Source: Kitasatospora sp. NBC_01266
GTDB taxonomy: Bacteria > Actinomycetota > Actinomycetes > Streptomycetales > Streptomycetaceae
Reading direction: 5' to 3'
NCBI RefSeq assembly: GCF_036242395.1
Contig: NZ_CP108458.1
Coordinates: 2,976,001-3,040,000, forward strand
Length of the DNA stretch: 64,000 bases
Positions 45,684 to 55,783 of this stretch are shown here, one piece after another. The notes under the pieces were generated by a model that was not told the DNA's origin, ran no database searches, and was given only the letters and a program-made list of their open reading frames with translations. How positions within the stretch are numbered: the stretch's first letter is position 1; each line of letters starts with the position of its first letter. Both the position numbers and the translations under genes were made by a program.

Positions 45684-46097
45684 TCAGGCGTGGTCGGGAA
45701 AGAAGATCTTGATCTCGCGCTCGGCCGAGGCCTCCGAGTCCGAGGCGTGGATCAGGTTCTCCCGGGTGATCGTGGCGTAGTCGCCGCGGATCGTGCCGGC
45801 CCCCGCCTGCAGCGGGTCGGTGGCGCCGGCCAGCGCGCGGATGCCGGGGATCACGTTCTCGCCCTCGACGATCAGCGCGAGCGACGGACCCGAGGTCATG
45901 AACTCCAGCAGCGGCTCGTAGAACGGACGGCCGACGTGCTCGGCGTAGTGCTGCTCCAGCGTCGACCGCTCGAAGGTGCGCAGCTCGACGGCGGCCAGCT
46001 GCCAGCCGGCCTTGCGCTCGATCCGGCTGATGATCTCGCCGGTCAGGCCACGGCGGACGGCGTCGGGCTTGAGCAGGACGAGAGTGCGCTGGGTCAC
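45684..46097 (-). CDS. ndk: Nucleoside diphosphate kinase
   Basis: 137 aa, balances NTP pools by phosphate transfer through H117 in NLIHASDS. It starts TQRTLVLLKPDAVRRGLTGEI, and GPSLALIVEGENVI and GTIRGDYA are intact. The size is normal. It lies 82 bp after the DUF4233 gene on the same strand. Confidence 0.98.
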   Translation of the reverse strand: MTQRTLVLLKPDAVRRGLTGEIISRIERKAGWQLAAVELRTFERSTLEQHYAEHVGRPFYEPLLEFMTSGPSLALIVEGENVIPGIRALAGATDPLQAGAGTIRGDYATITRENLIHASDSEASAEREIKIFFPDHA

Positions 46098-46179
46098 GGT
46101 GCGGCTCCAGTGGTGTGGGTGGGACGGCAGGAACTGGTGTAGGCCACCGAAGCAGAGATTACCTTGCGTGAACAGCGGC

Positions 46180-46521
46180 TCAGGCAGCCGCTGTCGCCCG
46201 CTCCCGTTCCGCCTTGATGACGTCGATCTTGCGGCCGTAGTGCACCGAGCACCACCAGAGCCCGGCGAAGATCACGCCCAGCCCGTACATGGTCGGCAGC
46301 AGCAGCCCGGAGGCCAGCAGGCCCAGCTGGAGCGCCCAGCCGGCGGCCACCGCGCCGGGCCGGGTGATCACACCGCAGAGCAGCACGCAGAAGAGCATGA
46401 CCACCCCGCTGACACCCCAGACCACCGCGGTCGAGACATCCGTCATCTTCATCGCGACACAGGCCGCGAACAGCACCACGAAGACCTCACCGATCAGCGT
46501 GGACGCGCAGAGCGTACGCAT
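46180..46521 (-). CDS. DUF4233 small membrane protein
   Basis: 113 aa with about four membrane helices (STLIGEVFVVLFAACVAMKM, WGVSGVVMLFCVLLCGVIT, GWALQLGLLASGLLLP, LGVIFAGLWWCSVHYGRKID). It occurs next to folC across actinobacteria. The ATG at 46521 is preferred: GGAAGG at the end of folC is 8 nt upstream, whereas a GTG at 46527 would overlap folC by 4 bp. The function is unknown. Confidence 0.85.
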   Translation of the reverse strand: MRTLCASTLIGEVFVVLFAACVAMKMTDVSTAVVWGVSGVVMLFCVLLCGVITRPGAVAAGWALQLGLLASGLLLPTMYGLGVIFAGLWWCSVHYGRKIDVIKAERERATAAA

Positions 46522-46523
46522 CG

Positions 46524-47924
46524 TCACTTCCTTCCGAGCAGCAGACGGGCTTCGCCCACGGTGATCACCGAACCGGTGATCAGCACCCCCGCGCCACTGA
46601 GGTCGCCCTCCTCTTCGGCGAGGGTGACGGCGGCCTCGATCGCGTCGTCCAGCCGGGGCTCGATCTGCACCCGGTCCTCGCCGAAGACCTCCACGGCCTG
46701 GGCGGCCAGCAGGTCCACCGGCATCGCCCGGTGGGTGGAGTTCTGGGTGATGACCACCTCGGCCAGGATCGGCTCGAAGGCCTCCAGCAGGCCGGTGACG
46801 TCCTTGTCGCCGCTGGTGGCGATCACCCCGATCAGCCTGCTGAAGGCGAAGGCCTCGCCCACCGCGGTGGCCGTGACCCGGGCACCGGCCGGGTTGTGCG
46901 CGGCGTCCAGCACGATGGTGGGGCTGCGCCGGACCACCTCCAGCCGGCCGGGCGAGCTCACCCCGGAGAAGGCCTGGCGCACCTTGTCGATGTCCAGCTG
47001 GCCCTCGCGGGCCGCGCCGACACCGAAGAACGCCTCCACCGCGGCCAGCGCCATCGAGGCGTTGTGCGCCTGGTGCTCGCCGTGCAGCGGGATGAAGATG
47101 TCCGAGTACTCGCCGCCACCGAGCCCGCGCAGAGTGATCAGCTGGCCGCCGACCGCGATCTCCCGGCTGAGCACGCCGAACTCCAGGCCCTCCCGGGCCA
47201 CCGTGGCGTCGACCTCGACGGCGCGCTCCAGGATCACCTGGGCCGCGTCCAGCGGCTGCTGGGAGACCACGGTGAGCGCGCCGGGCTTGATGATGCCGGA
47301 CTTCTCGGTGGCGATCTCGCCGGTGGTGCTGCCCAGCCGGTCGGTGTGGTCCAGCGAGATCGGGGTGATCAGGGAGACCGCCGCATCGATCACGTTGGTG
47401 GCATCCCAGCTGCCGCCCATGCCGACCTCGACCACGGCCACGTCCACCGGCGCGTCGGCGAAGGCCGCGTACGCCATGCCGGTGAGCACCTCGAAGAAGG
47501 AGAGCGCGACCGGCTGGGTCTCGTCGACCATCCGCACGTAGGGCTCGATGTCCCGGTAGGTCTCGACGAACTTGTCGACGCTGATCGGCTGCCCGTCCAT
47601 GCTGATCCGCTCGGTCACCGACTCCACGTGCGGGCTGGTGTAGCGGCCGGTGCGCAGTTCGAAGGTGTTCAGCAGCTGCTCGATCATCCGGGCCGTGGAC
47701 GTCTTGCCGTTGGTGCCGGTGATGTGGATCGAGGGGTAGGCGCGCTGCGGCTCACCCAGGATGTCCATCAGCGCGCTGATCCGGTCGAGCGAGGGCTCCA
47801 GCTTGTTCTCCGGCCAACGCTTGGCCAGCTCGGCCTCGATCGCGGCCAGGCCCTGCGGCTGGTCGGCGTCGTCCGCACTGCTGGGACGGATGGTGTACGG
47901 GTTCGGCCCGGCGCTGCTGCTCAC
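46524..47924 (-). CDS. folC: Bifunctional folylpolyglutamate / dihydrofolate synthase
   Basis: 466 aa, Mur-ligase fold. P-loop ITGTNGKTSTARM lies at residues 69-80. GVSSPGRLEVVRRSPTIVLD, followed by the Asp-His pair DAAHNP, is typical of the C-terminal domain. It adds glutamates to folates and may make dihydrofolate. The start is GTG 47924 with no RBS. TAGACT lies 6 nt upstream, consistent with a leaderless message. It is followed within 2 bp by the DUF4233 gene. Confidence 0.96.
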   Translation of the reverse strand: MSSSAGPNPYTIRPSSADDADQPQGLAAIEAELAKRWPENKLEPSLDRISALMDILGEPQRAYPSIHITGTNGKTSTARMIEQLLNTFELRTGRYTSPHVESVTERISMDGQPISVDKFVETYRDIEPYVRMVDETQPVALSFFEVLTGMAYAAFADAPVDVAVVEVGMGGSWDATNVIDAAVSLITPISLDHTDRLGSTTGEIATEKSGIIKPGALTVVSQQPLDAAQVILERAVEVDATVAREGLEFGVLSREIAVGGQLITLRGLGGGEYSDIFIPLHGEHQAHNASMALAAVEAFFGVGAAREGQLDIDKVRQAFSGVSSPGRLEVVRRSPTIVLDAAHNPAGARVTATAVGEAFAFSRLIGVIATSGDKDVTGLLEAFEPILAEVVITQNSTHRAMPVDLLAAQAVEVFGEDRVQIEPRLDDAIEAAVTLAEEEGDLSGAGVLITGSVITVGEARLLLGRK

Positions 47925-48012
47925 CCGCCCAGTCTACGAGCGCCGGCGCCCGCTTCCCGCGCAGGGGGCGCGGGGGCCCGCCGGCGCCGGGCCGCCACGC
48001 GCGGGCCTCGGC

Positions 48013-48519
48013 TCAGACCCCGGCCGGTACCGGACTCTGCCGCAGCCGCAGTTCGGCGAGCACCTCGTCCACCTCGTCCTCGGCCAGCAGCGGCAGCATC
48101 ATCGCCACCGCCTGGAGCAGGCCGCCGAGCAGGAAGGTGGTGTCCGGTGTGGCGGCCACCAGCTGCCGCACGGCGGACACCCGGCCGGCCCGGACCGCGT
48201 CGATCAGCTGGGCCGCGTCCGCCGACTCCTCGTCGACCAGCACCCCGATCTCGTCCTGCGGAGCCCGTCGGGCCAGCGCCCGCAGCACCCGGTCACCGAC
48301 CTCGGGGGCGTAGGCCTTGCGGACCGCCTCGGCCGCGATCCAGGCGAGCAGGGTGACCACCTCGCGCTCCGCCTGGTCCGCCAGCAGGCGGTCCAGCGCC
48401 GCGTCGAAGGCGACCTGATTGCCGTGTCGGAACGCGAGCAACAAGGTCGCGGCTCGCCCCTTCGCCTCCTCGACCCGCTGCGCAGGAAGTTCGCCGGCCA
48501 ACCTGTGAGCTGCCACCAT
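48013..48519 (-). CDS. Uncharacterised helical protein between folC and valS
   Basis: 168 aa, all-helical appearance (AKGRAATLLLAFRHGNQVAFD, LLADQAEREVVTLLAWIAAEAV, AAQLIDAVRAGRVSAVRQLV), rich in Ala, Leu and acidic residues, without membrane helices or obvious catalytic residues. It may be a helical-repeat protein. The ATG at 48519 (AAGG upstream) is chosen; an in-frame extension to 48678 would run through non-coding hairpins. The function is unknown. Confidence 0.7.
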   Translation of the reverse strand: MVAAHRLAGELPAQRVEEAKGRAATLLLAFRHGNQVAFDAALDRLLADQAEREVVTLLAWIAAEAVRKAYAPEVGDRVLRALARRAPQDEIGVLVDEESADAAQLIDAVRAGRVSAVRQLVAATPDTTFLLGGLLQAVAMMLPLLAEDEVDEVLAELRLRQSPVPAGV

Positions 48520-48626
48520 GCCCTGCCTTCCCTTTCCCGAGTGCCCGTACTCGGAACTGCGGAACACGCTATACGGCACGCCTTCGCAGGTCACCGGACC
48601 TGGCCGCAAGAACTGACGAAAGAACG

Positions 48627-48658
48627 AAAAAACCCGGTCACCGATTAAAGCAATCGGT
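48627..48658 (-). terminator. Possible terminator or attenuator upstream of the helical protein gene
   Basis: Stem ACCGATT/AATCGGT (48640-48658) followed, after 7 nt, by six U on the minus strand (48627-48632). It lies after the valS terminator and before the next gene, so it may be a second valS terminator. Confidence 0.4.
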
Positions 48659-48685
48659 AATTCCTCGCCGGAATCCAAACCGAAA

Positions 48686-48725
48686 CGCCACTGGCCGCAC
48701 CCCGAGCGGGGTGCGGCCAGTGGCG
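48686..48725 (-). terminator. valS terminator
   Basis: 18-bp perfect stem (48686-48703 with 48708-48725), 4-nt loop, followed by UUUCGGUUU on the minus strand. Confidence 0.9.
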
Positions 48726-48757
48726 TGAGCGCCGAGGGCTGCCGTCGGCGCGGTCGG

Positions 48758-51397
48758 TCAGCCCTGCGGCAGCGCGGCCAGCTGCGCGGTGATCCGGGCG
48801 ATGTCGGCCTCGGCCGCCTCCTGGCGGGCCCGGATCTTCACCACCACGTCGTCCGGCGCCTTGGCCAGGAAGCCCTCGTTGCCGAGCTTGGCGGCGGTCT
48901 GCGCCTTCTCCTTCTCGGCGACCGCGAGGTCCTTGGCCAGCCGCTTGCGCTCGGCGGCCACGTCGATGGTGCCGGAGAGGTCGAGCGCGACGGTGGCGCC
49001 GGCCACCGGGAGCGAGGCGGTGGGCGCGAAGCCCTCCTCCGGCAGGGTCAGGCGCAGCAGCGAGCGGATCGCGTCCTCGTGCGCGACCAGCGTGGTGCCG
49101 GCCAGCTCCAGCGCGGCCGGGACCTTCTGACCCGGCTTCAGGCCCTGGTCCGAACGGAACCGGCGGACCTCGGTGACCACCTGCTGCAGGGTGGCGATCT
49201 CGGCCTCGGCGGCCGGGTCCCGGTAGCCGCTGTCCTTGGGCCACTCGGCGATCACCAGCGACTCGGCGCCGGTCAGCGTGGTCCACAGGGTGTCGGTGAC
49301 GAACGGGACGATCGGGTGCAGCAGCCGCAGCGTCACGTCCAGCACCTCGCCGAGCACCCGGCGCGAGGCGTCGGCGGTGGCGCCGCCCTTGGCCAGGGTG
49401 GTCTTGGAGAGCTCGACGTACCAGTCGAAGACCTCGTCCCAGGCGAAGTGGAAGAGCGCGTCGGAGACCTTGGCGAACTGGTAGTCGTCGTAGAGCGCGT
49501 CCGCCTGGGCGACGGTCTCGTTCAGCCGGGACAGGATCCAGCGGTCCGCCGCGGTCATCGCCTCGGGCGCCGGCAGCGGGCCCTCGACGGTGGCGCCGTT
49601 CATCAGCGCGAACCGGGTGGCGTTCCAGATCTTGTTGCAGAAGTTGCGCGAGCCCTTGACCCACTCCTCGCCGATCGGCACGTCGGCGCCGGGGTTGGCG
49701 CCGTTGGCCAGGGTGAAGCGGACCGCGTCGGCGCCGTAGGCGTCCATCCAGTCCAGCGGGTCGACCGCGTTCGGGTTGGACTTGGACATCTTCTTGCCGA
49801 ACTGGTCGCGGACCAGGCCGGTGAGCGCCACGGTGTGGAACGGCGCCCGGCCGTCCATCGCGTAGAGGCTGAACATCATCATCCGGGCGACCCAGAAGAA
49901 GATGATGTCGTGGCCGGTGAGCAGGACGTCGGTGGCGTAGAACTTCTCCAGGTCCGGGGTCTGCTCGGGCCAGCCCAGCGTGGAGAAGGGCCACAGGCCG
50001 CTGGAGAACCAGGTGTCCAGCACGTCGTTGTCCTGGGTCCAGCCCTCGCCGGTCGGCGGCTGCTCGTCCGGTCCGACGCAGACCACCTCGCCGTCGGGGC
50101 CGTACCAGACCGGGATCCGGTGGCCCCACCAGAGCTGCCGCGAGATGCACCAGTCGTGCATGTTGTCGACCCAGGCGAAGTAGCGGCCCTCCATCTCCTT
50201 GGGGTGGATCTGGGTGCGGCCGTCGCGCACGGCGTCGCCGGCCGCCTTGGCCAGCGGCTCGACCTTGACCCACCACTGCAGCGACAGGCGCGGCTCGACG
50301 ATGGTGTGGCAGCGCGAGCAGTGGCCCACCGCGTGCATGTAGGGGCGCTTCTCCTCGACGATCCGCCCCTGCTCGCGCAGCTCGCCGACCACGGCCGAGC
50401 GGGCCTCCAGGCGGTCCAGGCCGAGGAAGGGGCCGTGCACGGTGATCGCGCCGTGCTCGTCCATCACGGTCAGGCTGGGCAGGTCGTGCCGCTGGCCGAT
50501 GGCGAAGTCGTTGGGGTCGTGCGCCGGGGTCACCTTGACGGCACCGGTGCCGAACTCCGGGTCCACGTGCTCGTCGGCGACCACCGGGATCCGGCGGTCC
50601 GTCAGCGGCAGCGCGATGGTGCGCCCGATCAGGTGCTGGTAGCGCTCGTCGTCCGGGTGCACCGCGACGGCGGTGTCGCCCAGCATCGTCTCGGCGCGGG
50701 TGGTGGCCACCACGATCGACTCGTCGCCGTCGCCGTAGCGGATCGAGACCAGCTCGCCGGGGCTGTCCTCGTGCTCCACCTCGATGTCGGAGAGCGCGGT
50801 CAGGCAGCGCGGGCACCAGTTGATGATGCGCTCGGCGCGGTAGATCAGGCCGTCGTCGAAGAGCTTCTTGAAGATGGTCTGGACGGCGTGCGAGAGGCCC
50901 TCGTCCATCGTGAAGCGCTCACGCGACCAGTCCACGCCGTCGCCCAGGCGGCGCATCTGACCCAGGATCTGGCCGCCGTAGTTCTCCTTCCACTCCCAGA
51001 CCTTCTCGACGAAGGCCTCCCGGCCCAGGTCGTGGCGGGAGAGGCCGGAGGAGGCGAGCTGCTGCTCGACCCGGTTCTGGGTGGCGATGCCGGCGTGGTC
51101 CATGCCGGGCAGCCAGAGCGCCTCGTAGCCCTGCATCCGCTTACGACGGGTCAGGGCGTCCATCAGGGTGTGCTGGAAGGCGTGGCCGAGGTGCAGGGCA
51201 CCGGTCACGTTCGGCGGCGGGATCACGATGGTGTACGCCGGCTTGTCGCTCTTCGCGTCCGCCGTGAAGTAACCGCGCGATACCCAGCGCTCGTACAGCT
51301 CGCCCTCTACCTCGCCCGGGGCGTAGGTGGTCGGGAGAGCTGCTGCATTGTCCCCGGACGCGTGGTCGGTGGGGCGCTGGTTCGTCATGTCGGTCAC
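48758..51397 (-). CDS. valS: Valyl-tRNA synthetase
   Basis: 879 aa, class I. HIGH region [15 protein letters not shown] (HLGH at 69-72), KMSKS intact near residue 536 ([15 protein letters not shown]), editing domain with [20 protein letters not shown], and a C-terminal coiled-coil arm ([16 protein letters not shown]). The GTG start at 51397 has no RBS; TAAACT lies 7 nt upstream, indicating a leaderless message. An ATG three codons later is the alternative. No leader peptide or T-box is seen, in contrast to leuS. Confidence 0.98.
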   Translation of the reverse strand: MTDMTNQRPTDHASGDNAAALPTTYAPGEVEGELYERWVSRGYFTADAKSDKPAYTIVIPPPNVTGALHLGHAFQHTLMDALTRRKRMQGYEALWLPGMDHAGIATQNRVEQQLASSGLSRHDLGREAFVEKVWEWKENYGGQILGQMRRLGDGVDWSRERFTMDEGLSHAVQTIFKKLFDDGLIYRAERIINWCPRCLTALSDIEVEHEDSPGELVSIRYGDGDESIVVATTRAETMLGDTAVAVHPDDERYQHLIGRTIALPLTDRRIPVVADEHVDPEFGTGAVKVTPAHDPNDFAIGQRHDLPSLTVMDEHGAITVHGPFLGLDRLEARSAVVGELREQGRIVEEKRPYMHAVGHCSRCHTIVEPRLSLQWWVKVEPLAKAAGDAVRDGRTQIHPKEMEGRYFAWVDNMHDWCISRQLWWGHRIPVWYGPDGEVVCVGPDEQPPTGEGWTQDNDVLDTWFSSGLWPFSTLGWPEQTPDLEKFYATDVLLTGHDIIFFWVARMMMFSLYAMDGRAPFHTVALTGLVRDQFGKKMSKSNPNAVDPLDWMDAYGADAVRFTLANGANPGADVPIGEEWVKGSRNFCNKIWNATRFALMNGATVEGPLPAPEAMTAADRWILSRLNETVAQADALYDDYQFAKVSDALFHFAWDEVFDWYVELSKTTLAKGGATADASRRVLGEVLDVTLRLLHPIVPFVTDTLWTTLTGAESLVIAEWPKDSGYRDPAAEAEIATLQQVVTEVRRFRSDQGLKPGQKVPAALELAGTTLVAHEDAIRSLLRLTLPEEGFAPTASLPVAGATVALDLSGTIDVAAERKRLAKDLAVAEKEKAQTAAKLGNEGFLAKAPDDVVVKIRARQEAAEADIARITAQLAALPQG

Positions 51398-51551
51398 GAC
51401 ACACAGTTTACGGAACCGGAGGTCATGCCTTGCGCCCGCGCGGCGGACGTACGGTAGCGTGCCCGAAGCTCGGACGGGTGCTCGACCAGGCCCGGCCGGA
51501 CCGGTGGATCAGAACGAGGGCCGCACGCACGCGGCGGGGGAGCGCAGAGGC

Positions 51552-52451
51552 ATGTACGGCCAGGGTCAGCCGCCGCAGGGCCAACCACCATACGGGCAGC
51601 CGCCGTACGGGCAGCCACCGCAGTGGGGGCAGCCCCAGCCGCAGGCACCGCAGCCGCCGCAGTACGGGCAGCCGTCCTATCCCCCGCAGCAGGGCTACGG
51701 GGTGCCGCCGCAGCAGCCCTACCCGCAGGCCCAACCGCCCTACCCGCCGCAGCCGCAGGCCGCTTGGGGCCAACCGCCGATGCAGCCGATGCAGCCGCAG
51801 CAGGGCTGGGGCCAGCCGGGACCGGCACCGCGCAAGGGCAAGGGCGGCGTGCTGGTCGGTGTGCTGGTCGCCGTGGTAGTGCTGGGCGGCGGCGGGTTCG
51901 CGATCTTCAAGGCGGTCGGTGGCTCCACCGCCGCGCCCGGCAGCTACAAGCTGTCCGTCCCGCAGATGCTGGCGCTCGGGCCGGACAACGGCTGGACGCT
52001 GAAGGACACCAAGAGCACCCCGGTGGACCCGGCCAAGGCCGCTGACACCGGCACCGGCATCACCTCGGTGCAGGCCGACTACACCAACGACGCCGACCGA
52101 AACACCTCGATCGCCTTCTTCGGCTACTACGGCAAGCTCAAGAACCCGGCCAAGGCGATGTCCGACTACACGACCCAGCTGACCGCGGGCGGCGGCACCT
52201 GGACCACCCCGCTGACCAGCTACTCCGGCGGCGCCAACCGGGACGGTGCCACCCTCAAGTGCGGCGTGCTGGACTTCAGGATCGCCGGCGCCCCGGACAC
52301 CGGCGGGCAGACCGTCTGCGTCTGGTCGAGCACCTCGACCTTCGGCAGCGCCAGCTACTTCAAGGCCGGCCCCCAGACGCTGACCCTCACCCCGGCCCAG
52401 GCCGCGAAGACGACGGAGCAGCTCCACGACGCCATGGTGGTGGCGAAGTGA
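51552..52451 (+). CDS. Pro/Gln/Tyr-rich N-terminus, single-pass anchored protein
   Basis: 299 aa. Residues 1-95 are Pro/Gln/Gly/Tyr repeats (PPYGQ units). A membrane segment at about 100-120 (GGVLVGVLVAVVVLGGGGFAIF) and a ~175-residue extracytoplasmic domain follow, with two Cys (LKCGVLDF, TVCVWSS) likely in a disulphide. This is a common streptomycete lineage-specific architecture with no assigned function. It is divergent from valS; TAGCGT (51455-51460) is a possible -10. Confidence 0.85.
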   Translation: MYGQGQPPQGQPPYGQPPYGQPPQWGQPQPQAPQPPQYGQPSYPPQQGYGVPPQQPYPQAQPPYPPQPQAAWGQPPMQPMQPQQGWGQPGPAPRKGKGGVLVGVLVAVVVLGGGGFAIFKAVGGSTAAPGSYKLSVPQMLALGPDNGWTLKDTKSTPVDPAKAADTGTGITSVQADYTNDADRNTSIAFFGYYGKLKNPAKAMSDYTTQLTAGGGTWTTPLTSYSGGANRDGATLKCGVLDFRIAGAPDTGGQTVCVWSSTSTFGSASYFKAGPQTLTLTPAQAAKTTEQLHDAMVVAK

Positions 52452-52482
52452 CCCGCCGGACCTGAGGGCCTGCGGGTCAGTG

Positions 52483-52524
52483 CGAGAGGGGCCCGCGACC
52501 GAAACCGGTCGCGGGCCCCTCTCG
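52483..52524. terminator. Bidirectional terminator before clpX
   Basis: 19-bp perfect stem (52483-52501 with 52506-52524) between the converging plus-strand gene and clpX. Confidence 0.9.
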
Positions 52525-52566
52525 TCGTCCGCTCTCGCCGTCCCGCCGGGATCCGGCGGCGCGGGG

Positions 52567-53850
52567 TCAGGCGCTCTTGTCGCGCCGCTCGCGCTTGATC
52601 ATGTCGCGCGGGACCAGGGTCGGGATCGCGTGCTTGGAGACCACGTCTCCGGTGACCACCACGCGGGCGACGTCCTGACGCGAGGGGACCTCGTACATCA
52701 CGGACATCAGCACCTCCTCCATGATGGCCCGCAGCCCGCGCGCGCCGGTGCCGCGCAGGATCGCCTGGTCGGCGATCGCCTCCAGCGCGTCCCGGCTGAA
52801 CTCCAGCTCGACGCCGTCCAGTTCGAAGAGCTTGCGATACTGCTTGACCAGCGCGTTCTTCGGCTCGGTGAGGATCTGCAGCAGCGCCTCGCGGTCCAGG
52901 TTGTGCACGCTGGTGATCACCGGCAGACGGCCGATGAACTCCGGGATCATGCCGAACTTGACCAGGTCCTCCGGCATCACCTGGCGGAAGTGGTCGCTGG
53001 CGTCGCTCTCCCGCTTGGAGCGGATGGTGGCGCCGAAGCCGATGCCCTTGCCGCCGGCCCGGCCCTCGATGATCCGCTCCAGGCCCGCGAAGGCGCCACC
53101 CACGATGAACAGCACGTTCGTGGTGTCGATCTGGATGAACTCCTGGTGCGGGTGCTTGCGACCACCCTGCGGCGGCACCGAGGCGGTGGTGCCCTCCAGG
53201 ATCTTCAGCAGCGCCTGCTGGACACCCTCGCCGGAGACATCACGGGTGATCGAGGGGTTCTCGCTCTTGCGGGCCACCTTGTCGATCTCGTCGATGTAGA
53301 TGATCCCGGTCTCGGCCTTCTTGACGTCGTAGTCGGCCGCCTGGATCAGCTTCAGCAGGATGTTCTCGACATCCTCACCGACGTAGCCGGCCTCGGTCAG
53401 CGCGGTGGCGTCGGCGATCGCGAACGGCACGTTGAGCATCCGGGCCAGGGTCTGCGCGAGCAGCGTCTTGCCGGAGCCGGTCGGGCCGAGCAGCAGGATG
53501 TTGGACTTGGCCAGCTCGATCGCGTCGTCCCGGCCACCGCCACGGCCGGCCTCGCCGGCCTGCACCCGCTTGTAGTGGTTGTAGACCGCGACGGACAGGG
53601 CCTTCTTCGCGAGATCCTGACCGACCACGTACTGGTCGAGGAACTCGTAGATCTCGCGCGGCTTCGGGAGCTCCTCGAACCGCACCTCGGAGGACTCGGC
53701 GAGTTCCTCCTCGATGATCTCGTTGCAGAGATCGATGCACTCGTCGCAGATGTACACGCCGGGGCCGGCGATGAGCTTCTTCACCTGCTTCTGCGACTTG
53801 CCGCAGAACGAGCACTTGAGCAGGTCGCCACCGTCTCCGATGCGTGCCAC
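52567..53850 (-). CDS. clpX: ATP-dependent Clp protease ATP-binding subunit ClpX
   Basis: 427 aa unfoldase that feeds ClpP. The zinc-binding domain has C13, C16, C35 and C38 (KCSFCGK, ICDECID). Walker A is GPTGSGKT (122-129) and Walker B is IIYIDEIDK (~183-191). The [10 protein letters not shown] region and the ClpP-contacting IGF loop (GKGIGFGAT) are present. GTG 53850 with GGGGAAG upstream gives the conserved [13 protein letters not shown] start. It is separated from clpP2 by 260 bp and probably has its own promoter. Confidence 0.97.
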   Translation of the reverse strand: MARIGDGGDLLKCSFCGKSQKQVKKLIAGPGVYICDECIDLCNEIIEEELAESSEVRFEELPKPREIYEFLDQYVVGQDLAKKALSVAVYNHYKRVQAGEAGRGGGRDDAIELAKSNILLLGPTGSGKTLLAQTLARMLNVPFAIADATALTEAGYVGEDVENILLKLIQAADYDVKKAETGIIYIDEIDKVARKSENPSITRDVSGEGVQQALLKILEGTTASVPPQGGRKHPHQEFIQIDTTNVLFIVGGAFAGLERIIEGRAGGKGIGFGATIRSKRESDASDHFRQVMPEDLVKFGMIPEFIGRLPVITSVHNLDREALLQILTEPKNALVKQYRKLFELDGVELEFSRDALEAIADQAILRGTGARGLRAIMEEVLMSVMYEVPSRQDVARVVVTGDVVSKHAIPTLVPRDMIKRERRDKSA

Positions 53851-54110
53851 GAGGTGCTTCCCCTTCGCCAGGGGCCCCGCGGGGGTCCGGGGCCTGGTGC
53901 TGTGGACCGCGACCGCCAGCGCGGCGGTCGAGTCTCGGTATCCGACGGTACTCTGCCAACTCGCAGAATCCGTCGACTTCGACAGGTCTGCCCTACGCCC
54001 TGGGCGAATTGATACCGAACAGATGCCGTCGGGCGGGCCATGTCCTGGTGGGCCTGAGCCCGGCGGGCGGGGTGCGCTCGCGACACCCCGCCCCATCCAT
54101 CATGCGCGCC

Positions 54111-54770
54111 TCAGTCGGTGAGCGAGGCCTTGCGGGTCGAGATGATCTGGTCGATCAAGCCGTACTCGAGGGCTTCCTCGGCGGTGAGGATCTTGTCGCG
54201 CTCGATGTCGTCGCGGACCTGCTCGATCGGCTTGTTGGAGTGCTTGGAGAGCATCTCCTCCAGCTGCTCGCGCATCCGGAAGATCTCCCGGGCCTGGATC
54301 TCCAGGTCGGAGACCTGACCGCGGCCGGTCTCGGTGTACGGCTGGTGGATCAGGATCCGGGCGTTCGGCAGCGCCATCCGCTTGCCGGGGGTGCCGGCCG
54401 CCAGCAGGACGGCGGCGGCCGAGGCGGCCTGGCCCATGCAGACGGTCTGGATGTCCGGCTTGACGTACTGCATGGTGTCGTAGATCGCGGTGAGCGCCGT
54501 GAAGGAGCCGCCGGGCGAGTTGATGTACATCTGGATCTCGCGGTCCGGGTCCATCGACTCCAGGCAGAGCAGCTGGGCCATGATGTCGTTGGCCGAGACA
54601 TCGTCCACCTGGGAGCCCAGGAAGATGATCCGCTCCTCGAAGAGCTTGGCGTACGGGTCGTACTCGCGGATGCCCTGCGAGGTGCGCTCGACGAAGCGCG
54701 GGACGATGTAGCGCCCTTCTGCCCTCGGGGCAGTGAACTCGGCGCGGGCGGAAAGGGGGTTGAGGTTCAT
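54111..54770 (-). CDS. clpP2: ATP-dependent Clp protease proteolytic subunit (ClpP2-type)
   Basis: 219 aa serine protease subunit. The catalytic triad is S117 ([12 protein letters not shown]), H142 (LIHQPYTE) and D191 ([11 protein letters not shown]). A longer N-terminus (1-35) includes a likely processing region. GGAGG lies upstream of the ATG. It is 56 bp downstream of clpP1, and the pair forms the mixed ClpP1P2 peptidase typical of actinobacteria. Confidence 0.97.
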   Translation of the reverse strand: MNLNPLSARAEFTAPRAEGRYIVPRFVERTSQGIREYDPYAKLFEERIIFLGSQVDDVSANDIMAQLLCLESMDPDREIQMYINSPGGSFTALTAIYDTMQYVKPDIQTVCMGQAASAAAVLLAAGTPGKRMALPNARILIHQPYTETGRGQVSDLEIQAREIFRMREQLEEMLSKHSNKPIEQVRDDIERDKILTAEEALEYGLIDQIISTRKASLTD

Positions 54771-54826
54771 CGCTGGTCTGTCCTCCGGATACGTTCCGAC
54801 GTGTCTGGGGTGCGGGGCTCAGGCGC

Positions 54827-55465
54827 TCAGGCGCCGGTGCCGCCGCCGCCGGGGACGTCCGCGGCGCTGTGCATGATCTCGTCGATCAGCCCGTACTCCT
54901 TGGCCTGCTCCGCGGTGAACCAGCGGTCGCGGTCGGAGTCCTTGGTGATCTGCTCGAAGGTCTGGCCGCTGTGGCTGGCGATCAGCTCGGACATCCGCCG
55001 CTTGGTGCGCAGCAGTTGCTCGGCCTGGATCTTGATGTCGGTGGCCGAGCCGCCGAGGCCCGCGGAGGGCTGGTGCATCAGGATGTTGGCGTTCGGCAGC
55101 GAGAACCGCTTGCCCGGGGTGCCGGCCGTGAGCAGGAACTGGCCCATCGAGGCGGCCATGCCCATGGCGATGGTGACCACGTCGTTCTTGATGTACTGCA
55201 TGGTGTCGTAGATCGCCATGCCGGCCGTGATCGAGCCGCCGGGAGAGTTGATGTAGAGGTAGATGTCCTTGTCGGGCTCGGCGGCGAGGAGCAGCAGCTG
55301 GGCGGTGATCTTGTTGGCGATCTCGTCGTCCACCTGCTGGCCGAGGAAGATGATGCGCTCGTTGAGCAGCCGGTTGTAGACCTGGTCGCCAAGTCCGCCG
55401 AGCACGTCACCACCGGCGGCGCGCGGCGTCATCAGGCCAGGCATCTGCATCTGCGGGAACGTCAC
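54827..55465 (-). CDS. clpP1: ATP-dependent Clp protease proteolytic subunit (ClpP1-type)
   Basis: 212 aa. The triad is S106 ([10 protein letters not shown]), H131 (LMHQPSAG) and D180 ([13 protein letters not shown]). The start is taken as GTG 55465 with AGGTGG just upstream; ATG codons at residues 6 and 8 are alternatives. First gene of the clpP1-clpP2 pair; a ClgR-like box lies about 190 bp upstream. In Streptomyces this operon is activated by ClgR and is needed for normal differentiation. Confidence 0.97.
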   Translation of the reverse strand: MTFPQMQMPGLMTPRAAGGDVLGGLGDQVYNRLLNERIIFLGQQVDDEIANKITAQLLLLAAEPDKDIYLYINSPGGSITAGMAIYDTMQYIKNDVVTIAMGMAASMGQFLLTAGTPGKRFSLPNANILMHQPSAGLGGSATDIKIQAEQLLRTKRRMSELIASHSGQTFEQITKDSDRDRWFTAEQAKEYGLIDEIMHSAADVPGGGGTGA

Positions 55466-55649
55466 TTAGCCACCTGCTCAGTCGATTCGGACGGTCCGTC
55501 TGGTTCGACCGTCGCTACGTCACATACGAGGACCGGGGCGGGCGTCCCGGGCACGCGCCCGCATCGGGCCACCCCGCCCACGCTGTTCAAAGCTTGCTTC
55601 CGTCGACCCTAACGCGCAGGCCGGGCCCGACCATCCCCCACGCTGAACT

Positions 55650-55666
55650 GTTCGCTGTGAGCGCAG
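55650..55666. promoter_or_regulatory. ClgR-like operator upstream of clpP1P2
   Basis: GTTCGCTGTGAGCG contains CGC-N5-GCG (55653-55663), the core of the ClgR box described for clp genes in actinobacteria. The rest of the 318-bp region 55466-55783 holds the clpP1 leader and the tig terminator and no gene. Confidence 0.55.
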
Positions 55667-55729
55667 GGTCACTCCCCCGGTAGGGATCCGCGCTGCGGCA
55701 CTCGGCCGAGGGGCCCGGTGAGAAGCGGA

Positions 55730-55761
55730 CAGGCCCGGACGCGCATGCGCGTCCGGGCCTG
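55730..55761 (-). terminator. tig terminator
   Basis: Perfect 32-bp palindrome (15-bp arms around AT), starting 22 nt after the tig stop. Confidence 0.85.
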
Positions 55762-55783
55762 GTCAAGCGGTACCGCGGGAGGC

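Noticed and set aside
48725..51457. 910-codon plus-strand open frame opposite valS
   Set aside because: Antisense shadow of valS; no recognisable motif or RBS.
53374..53959. 194-codon minus-strand frame within clpX
   Set aside because: Out-of-frame shadow of clpX; ClpX zinc-finger and Walker motifs define the true frame.
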